The position numbers and the translations under genes are program-made. Under the pieces are notes generated by a model. The model was given only the letters and a program-made list of their open reading frames with translations. It was not told where the DNA came from and searched no databases. Shown here in pieces: positions 6,138 through 13,675 of a stretch of DNA of 28,698 nt; positions within the stretch are counted from its first letter, which is position 1; every line of letters begins with the position of its first letter. The DNA is from Actinomycetes bacterium (GTDB taxonomy: Bacteria > Actinomycetota > Actinomycetes > Actinomycetales > Microbacteriaceae), in assembly GCA_023431405.1 (NCBI GenBank), contig JAEYVZ010000083.1, positions 1-28,698 on the forward strand, in the 5' to 3' direction.

Positions 6138-8981
6138 TCAGGCGCCGCCGGCCGCCTCCCACAGCAGTTCGAGGATGTGGCGGTACGGCTTGCCGGTCGC
6201 GCGGGTCATCCCCAGCTCGCACGTGCGGTTGCACGAGGCGTGGGCGTCGGCCTCGAGGGCGACCACCTCGGCGGCCTCGGCGGCGGTGGCGGATGCCGTG
6301 AGCTCCGGGTGCAGCATGCCCCGGTCGCCGGCGAAGGCACAGCATCCCCAGTTGTCCGGGACGATCGGATTCGTCGCGACGGCACGGGCCAGCGTGAGCA
6401 GGTCGTCGCCCAGCCCCATCTGGGTGGAGGAGCACGTGGGGTGAAGAGCGAGGGTGTCGGCCACCGGTGTCAGCGTCGTCAGCCGCGGGAGGATCTCCCT
6501 GACGGTGAAGGCGAGCGCGTCTTCGACGACGACGTCGACCCCGGCGTCGCGGAGGAGATGCACGAACCCTTCCGTGCAGCTCGTCGCATCGCTCACGACG
6601 CGCAGGGGTGCGTCGCCGCCGGCCGCGCGCACGGCATCGGCCACCCGCCGCAGCATGACGTCACGGCCCGAGGCGTAGCCCTTCGACGTCCACGGGGTGG
6701 AGCAGCAGAGCGACTCGACGGCATCCGGCACGATCACCCGCAGGCCGGCAAGCGAGACGAGGCCCAGGAAGGCGGGCGCCACGCCGCCCCCGCCGCCCTC
6801 GGCGCCGAACATGCTGTTGACGCACGCGGGGAGGTAGACCGCGGCGGGTGGGCCGTCGGCGGCCCCCTGCGCCCCCCGCAGGGTGCGACGAGGTGCGCCG
6901 CCGGGCGGGAGGTCGCCGGAGTACAGCGGCACGGTGTCGTGACCGAGCACCGCGCGGGCGACGCGGGTCGCTCCGGAGACGACGGCGGGCGGCAGGGCGT
7001 CCGCGGCCGACAGGGCGAGGGAGCCCGCGCGGGAGGCCTGTCCCCAGCTGCGGGCCGCGGCCGTCCAGCCGGCGGCCAGGAGCGGGTGGGAGTCCTGGCG
7101 GCGCAGGCGCTTGACGAGGGAGCCGGTGTTGATCGACACGGGGCACGCCGTTACGCACATGCCGTCCACCGCGCACGTGTCGACGGCGTCGTAGTCGTAA
7201 TCGCGTTCGAGTTCCCGCACGAGCGCCCGGTCACCGGCCTTCTCCGCGCGGGCGATCGCACGGCGCACGACGATCCGCTGTCTGGGGGTCAGGGTGAGGT
7301 CTTTCGAGGGGCACACCGGTTCGCAGTAGCCGCACTCGACGCAGCGATCGGCCTCTTCCTCGATCTGCTCGGCGGGTTTGAAGTCGGCGAGGTGGGCGGT
7401 GGGGTCGTCGGAGATGATGACGCCCGGATTCAGGATGCCGGCGGGGTCGCAGAGGCGTTTGAGCGTGCGCATGACCTCGTACAGCTCGTCGCCGTACTGC
7501 CGACGCACGTAGGGCGCCATGACGCGGCCTGTGCCGTGCTCGGCCTTGAGATTGCCGTCGGCGGCGAGGATCAGGTCGGCCATGTCGTCGGTGAAGCGCG
7601 AGAAGCGTCCCATCGCCGCGTCGTCGTCGAATCGGTCGGTGAGCATGAAGTGGATGTTGCCGTCTTTCGCATGGCCGAAGATCACCGAGTCGGCGTATCC
7701 GTGGCGGGCGAACAGCTCCTGCAGCCCTTCGCACGTGTCGGCGAGGCGGGGGACGGGCACGACGACGTCCTCCAGGAGGGCCGTGGTGCCGGCGGGGCGG
7801 GCCCCCGCGACGGTGGCGTAGAGGCCTTTGCGGAGCTTCCATGCCGCGGCACGGGCGACGGGGTCGGGCGAGAAGGTCGCCGGTGTGCGCAGGGTCGCGG
7901 CGGTCAGGAGCGCCTGGCCGTGGCGGGCGGCCTCTTCCAGTGCGTCGGGGGTCGACGCGTGGTATTCGATGAGCAGCGCCGCCTCGTCGGAGACGGTGAA
8001 TCCGGAGATCTGCCGCGGTGCGTCGGCGAAGCCCTGACCGACGCGGATGCTCGTGGAGTCCATGATCTCGACGGTGGCGGCGCCGGTGGCGACGAGGTCG
8101 GGGAGGGCGCGGGTGGCGGCGTCGAGGTGAGGGAACACGGCGAGCGCGGTCGTCACGGCCGGCTGCAGCGGCACGGTGCGGAAGGTGGCCGATGCCACGA
8201 ACGCGAGGGTGCCTTCGCTGCCGATGATGAGGCGCGCGAGGAGCTCGGCGGGGGTGTCGTGGTCGAGGAAGGCGTTGATGCCGTAGCCCATCGTGTTCTT
8301 CATGCGGAATCTGCGCCGGATGGTCTCGACCGAGGCCGGATCATCCAGGATGCGGCGCCGCAGACGCAGGAGGCCGTCGACGAGCGCCGGTTCGCGCTCG
8401 CGAAGGTGGCGGTCTGCGTCGGGCGCCGCCGTGTCGACGGTGGTGCCCGAGGGGAGGACGAACACCATCGACTCGAGCGTGCGGTAGGTGTTCTCGTCGA
8501 TGCCGCACGCCATGCCGCTGGAGTTGTTGGCGACGACACCGCCGATCGTGCACGCCGCTTCGCTGGCGGGGTCGGGTCCGAGCCGGCGGCCATGGCGCAG
8601 CAGCCGTGCGTTGACCTGCCGCACCGTCGCCCCGGGCTCCACGCGCACGCGGGCGCCGCCGTCGAGCACGTCGATGCGGCGGAAGTGGCGTCGGGTGTCG
8701 ATGAGGATGCCGTCGCTCGACGACTGCCCGGACAGGCTCGTGCCGCCCGAACGGAAGGTGACGGGGGAGGCCGCGACGGTGGCTGCCCGCAGGATCGCCG
8801 CGATCTCCCCGGCATCCGACGCGGCGACGACGGCTCGCGGCACGAGCAGGAGGTGGGACGCGTCGGAGGCGTAGGCGAGGCGGTCGATCGCCCGTGTGCT
8901 CACCGCGGTGGGACTGCGCAGGGCGTCGGCGATCTCGGCAGGGAATGCGGCGGGGGCAAGGGCGGTGCCGACGGTGTGCAT
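6138..8981 (-). CDS. FAD-linked, Fe-S-containing 2-hydroxyacid (D-lactate/glycolate-type) dehydrogenase
   Basis: A 947-residue multidomain respiratory dehydrogenase. The N-terminal part is an FAD-binding type 4 domain (GGTSLSGQ near residue 80, GGVVANNSSGMACG), followed by an FAD-oxidase C domain to about 520. Two ferredoxin clusters follow: CVECGYCEPVCPS near 547 and CAVDGMCVTACPVSINTG near 600. The last third holds two CCG-type segments (YLPACVNSMFG near 720; LHPTCSSTQMG, WGCCAFAGDRG and CNRTC from about 850). This single-chain layout and length match Dld-II-type D-lactate dehydrogenases and the related YdiJ D-2-hydroxyglutarate dehydrogenases. It acts at the membrane face, passing electrons onward. 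ATG 8981 has no ribosome site; GACAAT lies six bases upstream, suggesting a leaderless message. A divergent GntR/FCD gene and the operator at 8989-8999 suggest induction by a hydroxy acid. Confidence 0.88.
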   Translation of the reverse strand: MHTVGTALAPAAFPAEIADALRSPTAVSTRAIDRLAYASDASHLLLVPRAVVAASDAGEIAAILRAATVAASPVTFRSGGTSLSGQSSSDGILIDTRRHFRRIDVLDGGARVRVEPGATVRQVNARLLRHGRRLGPDPASEAACTIGGVVANNSSGMACGIDENTYRTLESMVFVLPSGTTVDTAAPDADRHLREREPALVDGLLRLRRRILDDPASVETIRRRFRMKNTMGYGINAFLDHDTPAELLARLIIGSEGTLAFVASATFRTVPLQPAVTTALAVFPHLDAATRALPDLVATGAATVEIMDSTSIRVGQGFADAPRQISGFTVSDEAALLIEYHASTPDALEEAARHGQALLTAATLRTPATFSPDPVARAAAWKLRKGLYATVAGARPAGTTALLEDVVVPVPRLADTCEGLQELFARHGYADSVIFGHAKDGNIHFMLTDRFDDDAAMGRFSRFTDDMADLILAADGNLKAEHGTGRVMAPYVRRQYGDELYEVMRTLKRLCDPAGILNPGVIISDDPTAHLADFKPAEQIEEEADRCVECGYCEPVCPSKDLTLTPRQRIVVRRAIARAEKAGDRALVRELERDYDYDAVDTCAVDGMCVTACPVSINTGSLVKRLRRQDSHPLLAAGWTAAARSWGQASRAGSLALSAADALPPAVVSGATRVARAVLGHDTVPLYSGDLPPGGAPRRTLRGAQGAADGPPAAVYLPACVNSMFGAEGGGGGVAPAFLGLVSLAGLRVIVPDAVESLCCSTPWTSKGYASGRDVMLRRVADAVRAAGGDAPLRVVSDATSCTEGFVHLLRDAGVDVVVEDALAFTVREILPRLTTLTPVADTLALHPTCSSTQMGLGDDLLTLARAVATNPIVPDNWGCCAFAGDRGMLHPELTASATAAEAAEVVALEADAHASCNRTCELGMTRATGKPYRHILELLWEAAGGA

Positions 8982-8987
8982 CTGTTG

Positions 8988-8993
8988 ATTGTC
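8988..8993 (-). promoter_or_regulatory. Putative leaderless -10 box of the FAD/Fe-S dehydrogenase
   Basis: On the minus strand GACAAT is followed after six bases by the ATG, and no ribosome site is present. Only the second and sixth bases match TAnnnT. The box overlaps the palindrome at 8989-8999, so repressor binding would exclude RNA polymerase. Confidence 0.45.
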
Positions 8994-8999
8994 AGACAA
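8989..8999. promoter_or_regulatory. Candidate GntR/FadR-type operator
   Basis: TTGTC-A-GACAA is a perfect palindrome and fits the TNGTNNNACNA pattern described for FadR-subfamily regulators of lactate and related genes (LldR, PdhR and GlcC types). It lies between the dehydrogenase and the divergent GntR/FCD gene, whose product is the obvious candidate ligand. Binding is inferred. Confidence 0.6.
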
Positions 9000-9032
9000 G
9001 CGGGCTGTGTGGTCAACTCCGGGACATCCGGT

Positions 9033-9038
9033 TACCAT
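9033..9038 (+). promoter_or_regulatory. Putative leaderless -10 box of the GntR gene
   Basis: TACCAT is followed after six bases by GTG 9045, with no ribosome site in between. This matches the TAnnnT spacing seen before many genes in the window. Confidence 0.5.
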
Positions 9039-9044
9039 CGATCC

Positions 9045-9704
9045 GTGGCGCGCAGAGTGGAAGTGGTGTCGGTCGTCGACGCGGTGATCGCAGACCTTCG
9101 CGCGCGGATGTTCTCCGGCGAGCTCGCGGCCGGAACGCCGCTGACCGAGGCCGAGGTGGCCGCGACCTACGACGTCGCCCGGACGACCGCGAAGGCCGCC
9201 ATCGAGAGTCTCGTGAGCGAGCGACTGCTCGAACGCAGCGCACACAAGACCGCGCGGGTGGTCACCCTCACCGCCGACGACGTGCGCGACATCTACCGCA
9301 CCCGCCTCCTGCTCGAAGGCCAGGTGCTGAGGAGCCTCGCTCAGCAGTCGCAGGCGCCGGAGGCCGCGCGCGCCGCGCACGACGAGCTCGTGGCGCTGTC
9401 GACGGGTGACCCGACCGCCATCGTCGAACCCGACATGCGCTTCCATCGCGCGCTCGTCGACGCCCTGGGCAGCCCCCGCACCAGCCGCGCCTACGCGGCG
9501 CTGACCTCCGAGGTCATGATGTGCATGTCACGCGTGCAGGGCGCGTCGCTCCTTCCCTCCGGGCTCATCGTCGACGAGCATGCGCAGATCCTCGCGATGC
9601 TCGACGCCGGAGACGCCGACGGCGCGGTGCGCGTGCTCAGCGCCCACCTCGAGCGGGCGAGCGACCGGCTCAGCCGGTCGCTGACCGCGCTTCCCCAGAG
9701 CTGA
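9045..9704 (+). CDS. GntR-family regulator, FadR/FCD subfamily
   Basis: A 219-residue regulator. Residues 1-75 form a GntR winged helix (IADLRARMFSGELAAGTPLT, TEAEVAATYDVARTTAKAAI, ERSAHKTARVV). Residues 80-215 are an all-helical FCD effector domain. Likely metal and ligand residues of FCD proteins are present: Asp130 and His134 (DMRFH), His179 (DEHAQIL) and His201 (LSAHLERA). Such domains bind small carboxylates such as lactate, glycolate or citrate through a metal ion. GTG 9045 follows a TACCAT box by six bases, suggesting leaderless expression. It is divergent from the hydroxyacid dehydrogenase, with 63 bases between the start codons, and the palindrome at 8989-8999 fits this family. The natural prediction is that it represses the dehydrogenase until a hydroxy acid is present. 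Confidence 0.88.
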   Translation: MARRVEVVSVVDAVIADLRARMFSGELAAGTPLTEAEVAATYDVARTTAKAAIESLVSERLLERSAHKTARVVTLTADDVRDIYRTRLLLEGQVLRSLAQQSQAPEAARAAHDELVALSTGDPTAIVEPDMRFHRALVDALGSPRTSRAYAALTSEVMMCMSRVQGASLLPSGLIVDEHAQILAMLDAGDADGAVRVLSAHLERASDRLSRSLTALPQS

Positions 9705-9723
9705 CCACCGCCCGACCGCCGCA

Positions 9724-9753
9724 GCCGGACACGCCCGCGCCGGACACGCCCGC
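9724..9753 (+). repeat. Perfect tandem duplication of a 15-base unit
   Basis: The 15-base unit GCCGGACACGCCCGC occurs twice head to tail (9724-9738, 9739-9753), just after the GntR stop codon. Two copies are too few to call a functional array; it is probably a small slippage duplication. Confidence 0.6.
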
Positions 9754-9780
9754 AGGCGACGCGGCATCCATAGCGCTCTC

Positions 9781-9806
9781 TTATGCCGCCGAAGCGTCGC
9801 GCATAA
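9781..9806. promoter_or_regulatory. Spaced inverted repeat upstream of the ABC exporter
   Basis: TTATGC (9781-9786) and GCATAA (9801-9806) are exact reverse complements 14 bases apart, in an AT-richer patch of otherwise very GC-rich DNA. Relative to a possible start of transcription at 9830 the repeat centres near -36, where a regulator could act. No regulator gene lies directly beside the exporter other than the upstream GntR. Confidence 0.45.
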
Positions 9807-9816
9807 ACGCACTTCC

Positions 9817-9822
9817 TAGCGT
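9817..9822 (+). promoter_or_regulatory. Putative -10 box before the exporter leader frame
   Basis: TAGCGT is followed after seven bases by GTG 9830, which opens a nine-codon frame ending just before the permease ATG. The same TAGCGT box precedes the DedA gene. Alternatively the CATAAA at 9802-9807 is the -10 box. Confidence 0.4.
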
Positions 9823-9860
9823 CGGACCGGTGGCGCACGCAGCGCCCCGGGAAGGATGAC

Positions 9861-11315
9861 ATGTTCGCACGATATCTACGGCGGGAGCTGTCGGGTCGAA
9901 GGAAGCAGACGGTGATCGTCGCCGTCGGAATGGCGATCGCGGTGGCGCTCGTGATCTTGGTGGATGCGCTGTCGGCGGGGGTGAGGGACGCGCAGCGGGA
10001 GGCGCTGGCAGCCGTCTACGGCGTCGGCACCGACCTCACGGTCACCGGCGCTCAGGCGGAGCCCGGCGAGGGCTCGGGAATGCCGCAGTTCGACTTCGGG
10101 GAGGATGCCGGATCGACCGACGAGGACGGTACGACCACCCTCAGCCAGTCTCGGCTGATGCCCGACATCGCGCGCGGGACGCTCGAGGCATCCACGGTCG
10201 ACGCGGCAGCCGGCATCGACGGCGTGGTCGCTGCCGTGGGGGCGTTGAGCCTCACGAACATGACCTTCGACGGAGAGCTGCCGTCACCGCCCTCCGGTGC
10301 GGACGGGTCGGCCCGGCCCGAGCCCGCCGAAGGCGACGCGGGCGGTCCGGCGGCGGGGGGCTTCGGGGGCGGGTCGTTCGGCATCGACTCGTTCTCGGTG
10401 CTCGGCATCGACGCGGCAGCGGCCACGCAGTCGGCGGGGCCTCTCTCCTCGACAGCGGTCGAGCAGGGCAGAGGGCTCGGCAGCGCTGACGCCGGCCAGC
10501 GCGTCGCGGCGCTCGACGCGTCGTACGCATCCAGCGAGGGACTCTCCGTCGGAGACACCATCGAGGTCGGAGGCGAGGAGTTCAGCGTGATCGGCGTGCT
10601 GTCCTCGACATCGTCGACCGCCGACACCGCGGCCGACGTCTACATCCCCCTGGATGTCGCACAGGAGCTGTCAGGCCTCGGCGAGGCGGTCTCCACGGTC
10701 TACGTGCAGGCCGCGTCGGCGGACGCGATCGGCGATGTCCGGTCTGCGCTCGAGGAGGCGCTGCCGGATGCCGCGGTGCGCTCGCAGTCGGAGCTGGCAT
10801 CGACCGTCTCGTCGTCGCTGTCGGGAGCGAGCGCGCTCATCACGACGCTCGGCACGTGGCTGTCGGTGATCGTGCTCGTCGTCGCCGTCGCGCTGGCCGT
10901 GCTCTTCACGATGTCGGGGATCTCTCGACGCACGCGTGAGCTCGGAACACTGAAGGCGATCGGCTGGTCGAACCGGCGCATCGTCGGTCAGGTGACGTCG
11001 GAATCGGTGGTGCAAGCGGTGATCGGCGGCGTCGGCGGCGTCGCGATCGGACTGGTGGGTGTCGCCGTCGTCGCACTGATCGCGCCGACCATCTCGGCAG
11101 GGTCGCCCGCACGGCCGGTGGGCGGGATGCCGGGCGGGCCGGGGCTCGCGGGCACGGACACGATCGGTGAGGTCGTGCTTCAGGCGAACCCCTCCGTCGT
11201 GACGGTGCTGGCCGCCCTCGGCCTCGCCGCGGCGGGCGGTCTTCTCGCCGGAGCCGTCGGATCGTGGCGGGCGGCGCGGCTGAGCCCCGCCGAGGCCCTG
11301 CGGGCGGTGGCGTGA
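9861..11315 (+). CDS. ABC transporter permease of the MacB/FtsX type
   Basis: A 484-residue FtsX-like permease with the usual four membrane segments: one near residues 15-37, then an extracellular domain, then three near 330-352, 385-410 and 440-465. GISRRTRELGTLKAIGWSNRRI is the conserved cytoplasmic loop that couples to the ATPase, and the end (WRAARLSPAEALRAV) is the family's C-terminal signature. The extracellular domain carries an acidic stretch and a Gly/Pro/Ala-rich linker near residues 140-175. GGAAGGA lies just before ATG 9861. The next gene encodes its ATPase, with a one-base stop/start overlap. Such pairs export peptides, lipids or drugs, or handle lipoproteins; the substrate is unknown. 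Confidence 0.88.
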   Translation: MFARYLRRELSGRRKQTVIVAVGMAIAVALVILVDALSAGVRDAQREALAAVYGVGTDLTVTGAQAEPGEGSGMPQFDFGEDAGSTDEDGTTTLSQSRLMPDIARGTLEASTVDAAAGIDGVVAAVGALSLTNMTFDGELPSPPSGADGSARPEPAEGDAGGPAAGGFGGGSFGIDSFSVLGIDAAAATQSAGPLSSTAVEQGRGLGSADAGQRVAALDASYASSEGLSVGDTIEVGGEEFSVIGVLSSTSSTADTAADVYIPLDVAQELSGLGEAVSTVYVQAASADAIGDVRSALEEALPDAAVRSQSELASTVSSSLSGASALITTLGTWLSVIVLVVAVALAVLFTMSGISRRTRELGTLKAIGWSNRRIVGQVTSESVVQAVIGGVGGVAIGLVGVAVVALIAPTISAGSPARPVGGMPGGPGLAGTDTIGEVVLQANPSVVTVLAALGLAAAGGLLAGAVGSWRAARLSPAEALRAVA

Positions 11316-12019
11316 TGGATGCGACACAGAGCCGCTCCGCGGCGCCTCTCTATCGCCTCACTGGGGTGACCAAGTACTTCGCCGGACGACGCGGCGGCGT
11401 GCAAGCGCTTGCCGGCATCGACCTCGAGATCGACCACGGCGACTTCGTCGCGATCCAGGGACCGACCGGCGGCGGCAAGTCGACGCTCCTGCAGCTGCTC
11501 GGAGCCCTCGACACGCCCACGTCGGGAGAGGTGGAGTTCGAGGGGGCGAATGTCGCCCATGCGTCGCCGGGAATGCTCGCGAAGATCCGCGCTGCCGAGA
11601 TCGGCATCGTCTTCCAGGCGTTCAACCTCATTCCGACCCTGACGGCGGCCGAGAACGTCGACATGGGGCTCGAGCCGCTGCAGCTGACCCGCAGCGAGCG
11701 TGACGGGCGGGTGCATGATGCGCTCACGCGCGTCGGGCTCGCGGAACGGGCGAGCCACCGGCCCGGCGAGCTCTCCGGAGGTCAGCAGCAGCGGGTGGCC
11801 ATCGCACGCGCCATCGCCAAGCGGCCACGGGTGCTGCTGGCCGACGAGCCGACGGGCAATCTCGACGAAGCGATGCGCGACGACATCCTCGCGGTGCTGG
11901 ACGCCCTTCATGCCGAGGGCCTCACGCTCATCGTCGTCACGCACGACTCGGCCGTCGCGCGCCGTGCGCGCAGGCGGCTCCGGCTCGAGGCGGGGACGGT
12001 GAGCGAGATCGGGATGTGA
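11315..12019 (+). CDS. ABC transporter ATP-binding protein of the MacB/LolD type
   Basis: A 234-residue ATPase with Walker A GPTGGGKS (49-56), Q-loop in IVFQAFNLIPTLTAAENV, signature LSGGQQQR (from 153), Walker B VLLADEP (Asp177, Glu178) and H-loop VVTHD. IVFQ-FNLIPTLTA-ENV is typical of the MacB/LolD/FtsE group, which works with FtsX-like permeases. ATG 11315 shares one base with the permease stop (TGATG); a GTG at 11312 would overlap by four and is an alternative. It powers the upstream permease. A complete and normal ATPase, in contrast to the degenerate one at 12968. Confidence 0.9.
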   Translation: MDATQSRSAAPLYRLTGVTKYFAGRRGGVQALAGIDLEIDHGDFVAIQGPTGGGKSTLLQLLGALDTPTSGEVEFEGANVAHASPGMLAKIRAAEIGIVFQAFNLIPTLTAAENVDMGLEPLQLTRSERDGRVHDALTRVGLAERASHRPGELSGGQQQRVAIARAIAKRPRVLLADEPTGNLDEAMRDDILAVLDALHAEGLTLIVVTHDSAVARRARRRLRLEAGTVSEIGM

Positions 12020-12109
12020 CGGGGCGGCCCCGGGGGCGCGGTGCGTGCCGCGTCGCCGGGCCACCCTCGTCCCGGGGTGCACGCCCACCGGATGCCCAGC
12101 CGGACTGCG

Positions 12110-12115
12110 TAGCGT
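12110..12115 (+). promoter_or_regulatory. Putative leaderless -10 box of the DedA gene
   Basis: TAGCGT is followed after exactly seven bases by ATG 12123, with no ribosome site. This is the standard actinobacterial leaderless arrangement. Confidence 0.55.
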
Positions 12116-12122
12116 TGAACGC

Positions 12123-12761
12123 ATGGCAGCGGAGGCGTCGGCGTTGAACACGGTGGCCGAATGGGCGGTATCGCTCATGGAGTCGCTCGGCAGCATCGGC
12201 GCCGGGATCGCCGTCGCGCTGGAGAACCTCTTTCCGCCGCTTCCGAGCGAGGTGATCCTGCCGCTTGCGGGCTTCACCGCCAGCCGTGGAGCCTTCGGCC
12301 TCGCCGAGGTGCTGCTGTGGACGACTCTCGGGTCGGTGGTCGGGGCGCTCGCGCTGTACGGTCTGGGCGCATGGCTCGGGCGTGTCCGGCTCCTGCGGAT
12401 CGTCGCGCGTATGCCGCTGCTGAATGTCGACGACGTCGTCCGCGCGGAGGCCTGGTTCGCCCGGCACGGACAGAAGGCCGTGTTCTTCGGCCGGATGATC
12501 CCGATCTTCCGGAGCCTCATCTCCATCCCCGCCGGCGTCGAACGGATGCCGTTGCTCCGCTTCACGCTGCTCACCGCGGCCGGCAGCGGCATCTGGAACA
12601 CGATCTTCGTCCTCGCAGGTTTCTTTCTCGGCGAGAACTGGGCCCTTGTCGAGGCGTACGCGGGCGTCTTCCAGAAGGTCGTCATCGCGGCGGTCGCCGT
12701 CGGTGTCGCGGTGTTCATCGTCGTCCGAGTGCGCCAGCGCCGGCGCCCGCTCACGTCGTGA
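12123..12761 (+). CDS. DedA-family membrane protein
   Basis: A 212-residue integral membrane protein of the DedA (SNARE-associated/VTT) family. It shows the re-entrant loop motif ENLFPPLPSEVILPLAG (34-50) and the second motif GRMIPIFRSLISIPAG (123-138), with the essential Arg130 and Pro136. Hydrophobic segments follow at about 56-85, 145-165 and 175-200. DedA proteins are linked to membrane homeostasis and probably flip undecaprenyl phosphate or phospholipids; the particular role here is unknown. There is no ribosome site; the TAGCGT box seven bases before the ATG suggests a leaderless message independent of the exporter upstream. Confidence 0.9.
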   Translation: MAAEASALNTVAEWAVSLMESLGSIGAGIAVALENLFPPLPSEVILPLAGFTASRGAFGLAEVLLWTTLGSVVGALALYGLGAWLGRVRLLRIVARMPLLNVDDVVRAEAWFARHGQKAVFFGRMIPIFRSLISIPAGVERMPLLRFTLLTAAGSGIWNTIFVLAGFFLGENWALVEAYAGVFQKVVIAAVAVGVAVFIVVRVRQRRRPLTS

Positions 12762-12903
12762 GGGAGCTCTCCGTCGGACTCGGGTGAACGGATGCGTGCC
12801 CACCCGGCGCGGGCCGTGTGACGTATGAGCCGCGGCCGCTTGTGAGGCGAGCGTCACGCCACGAGAGTGGGGCGGCGATGCACCATCAGGCGGAGGGAGG
12901 AAC

Positions 12904-12963
12904 GTGTCACGAGCACCCGACCGCGACCGCCCCGACGCGCAAGCCCCGCCGGGAGCGGGTTGA
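12904..12963 (+). other. Possible 19-codon leader ORF with strong ribosome site
   Basis: GTG 12904 follows the near-perfect ribosome site GGAGGGAGG by two to three bases and opens a 19-codon frame ending with TGA at 12961-12963, four bases before the ATG of the next gene. The frame differs from that gene. It could be a translated leader whose ribosomes restart at 12968, or the site could simply mark a mis-read start. Not recognised as any known peptide. Confidence 0.35.
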
Positions 12964-12967
12964 CCGC

Positions 12968-13675
12968 ATGCTCGTGCGGCTGGAAGCGGTGACGAAGGCG
13001 GCCCGTTCGCATGCGCTGTCAGCGACGACGCTGCAGTTCGAGACCGGTGCGGTCACGTTCGCGTTCGCCGAGACCGAGCAGCGTCCGACCGTTCTCGGTC
13101 TCCTGGCCGCGGGACGCATGGTGCCCGACGCCGGCGGCGTCCTCATCGACGGTCACGACGACCCACCGGCCCTGCGCCGCCGTGTGGCACTCGTGGATGC
13201 GCCCGACGTCTCCGCCCCCGAGCCCAACGTGCGCGTGACCGATGTCGTGGCAGAGGAGCTGATGTTCGCCGGAAAGCGCTCGGGTCGTGCGGCCGCGCGC
13301 CGCTGGCTGCAGGAGAACGACATGGACGATGCCGCCCACCGCCCGTTCGGCAACCTCGAGCCGGGCGAACGACTGCGGCTGCTGTGCGAGCTGGCCGCCG
13401 CGCGCGCCGGGGTGGAGGGGCTCGTCGTCGTCTCGCCCGACCGGCACGGCGGTGACCCGCACCTGTGGTGGCGCCTCGCTGACGAGTTCGCCCAGCGCGG
13501 GCTCGCCGTGCTCACGATCGCCGGGGAGGCGTCGCGCATGGTCCTCGGCATCGAGGCGGTCGACGACAGCGTGCGCGTGCCCTCCGAAGACAGCGACAGC
13601 GACGACCGCGACAGCGACGGCCGCGACGGCGACGACCGCGCCGACGACGTGTCGTCGGCGGAGGCTCCCGCGTGA
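12968..13675 (+). CDS. Degenerate ABC-ATPase-like protein paired with YhgE/Pip permease
   Basis: A 235-residue protein with the outline of an ABC ATPase but none of its catalytic residues. The normal start is recognisable (LVRLEAVTKAARSHALSATTLQFETGAVTFAF), and GLLAAGRMVPDAGGVLIDG matches the segment after Walker A, but the P-loop position reads AETEQRPTV with no GKS/T. The signature region reads LEPGERLRLL, Walker B ends VVVSPD without Asp-Glu, and the H-loop region reads LTIAGEAS without His. It therefore probably binds no ATP. The end is a low-complexity Asp/Ser/Arg tail. Its stop overlaps the GTG of the YhgE gene by four bases, so the two are translated together and likely form a complex. 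ATG 12968 is chosen from the conserved start; longer in-frame starts upstream lack support. Confidence 0.75.
   Translation: MLVRLEAVTKAARSHALSATTLQFETGAVTFAFAETEQRPTVLGLLAAGRMVPDAGGVLIDGHDDPPALRRRVALVDAPDVSAPEPNVRVTDVVAEELMFAGKRSGRAAARRWLQENDMDDAAHRPFGNLEPGERLRLLCELAAARAGVEGLVVVSPDRHGGDPHLWWRLADEFAQRGLAVLTIAGEASRMVLGIEAVDDSVRVPSEDSDSDDRDSDGRDGDDRADDVSSAEAPA
13589..13650 (+). repeat. Low-complexity GAC-AGC/GAC-CGC repeat coding an acidic tail
   Basis: Irregular repeats of GACAGC, GACGAC, GACCGC and GACGGC encode the Asp/Ser/Arg-rich tail of the ATPase-like protein. Such stretches are prone to length change by slippage. Confidence 0.55.

Noticed and set aside
8982..9446. N-terminal extension of the FAD/Fe-S dehydrogenase frame
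   Set aside because: The added residues have no match to the family and lie opposite the GntR gene; ATG 8981 gives the normal family length.
6177..9704. A very long open frame on the plus strand across the FAD/Fe-S dehydrogenase
   Set aside because: Its first part is antisense to a gene with clear domains and reads as low-complexity Gly/Arg/Val/Asp. Only the last 219 codons, from 9045, are a real gene (GntR).
9724..9753. Tandem 15-base units as a CRISPR or integration array
   Set aside because: Only two perfect copies without spacers; a simple duplication is enough to explain it.
12028..12077. Inverted repeat CCCCGGG...CCCGGGG after the exporter ATPase gene
   Set aside because: The arms are 36 bases apart in extremely GC-rich DNA, where such matches arise by chance; not convincing as a terminator.
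12818..12857. Spaced repeat GTGACG...CGTCAC upstream of the pseudo-ATPase
   Set aside because: Arms of only six bases with a 28-base gap; too weak to call an operator.
12818..12967. A longer start for the degenerate ATPase
   Set aside because: The extra 50 residues are Arg/His/Thr-rich with no ABC resemblance, and the ATPase fold begins at 12968.
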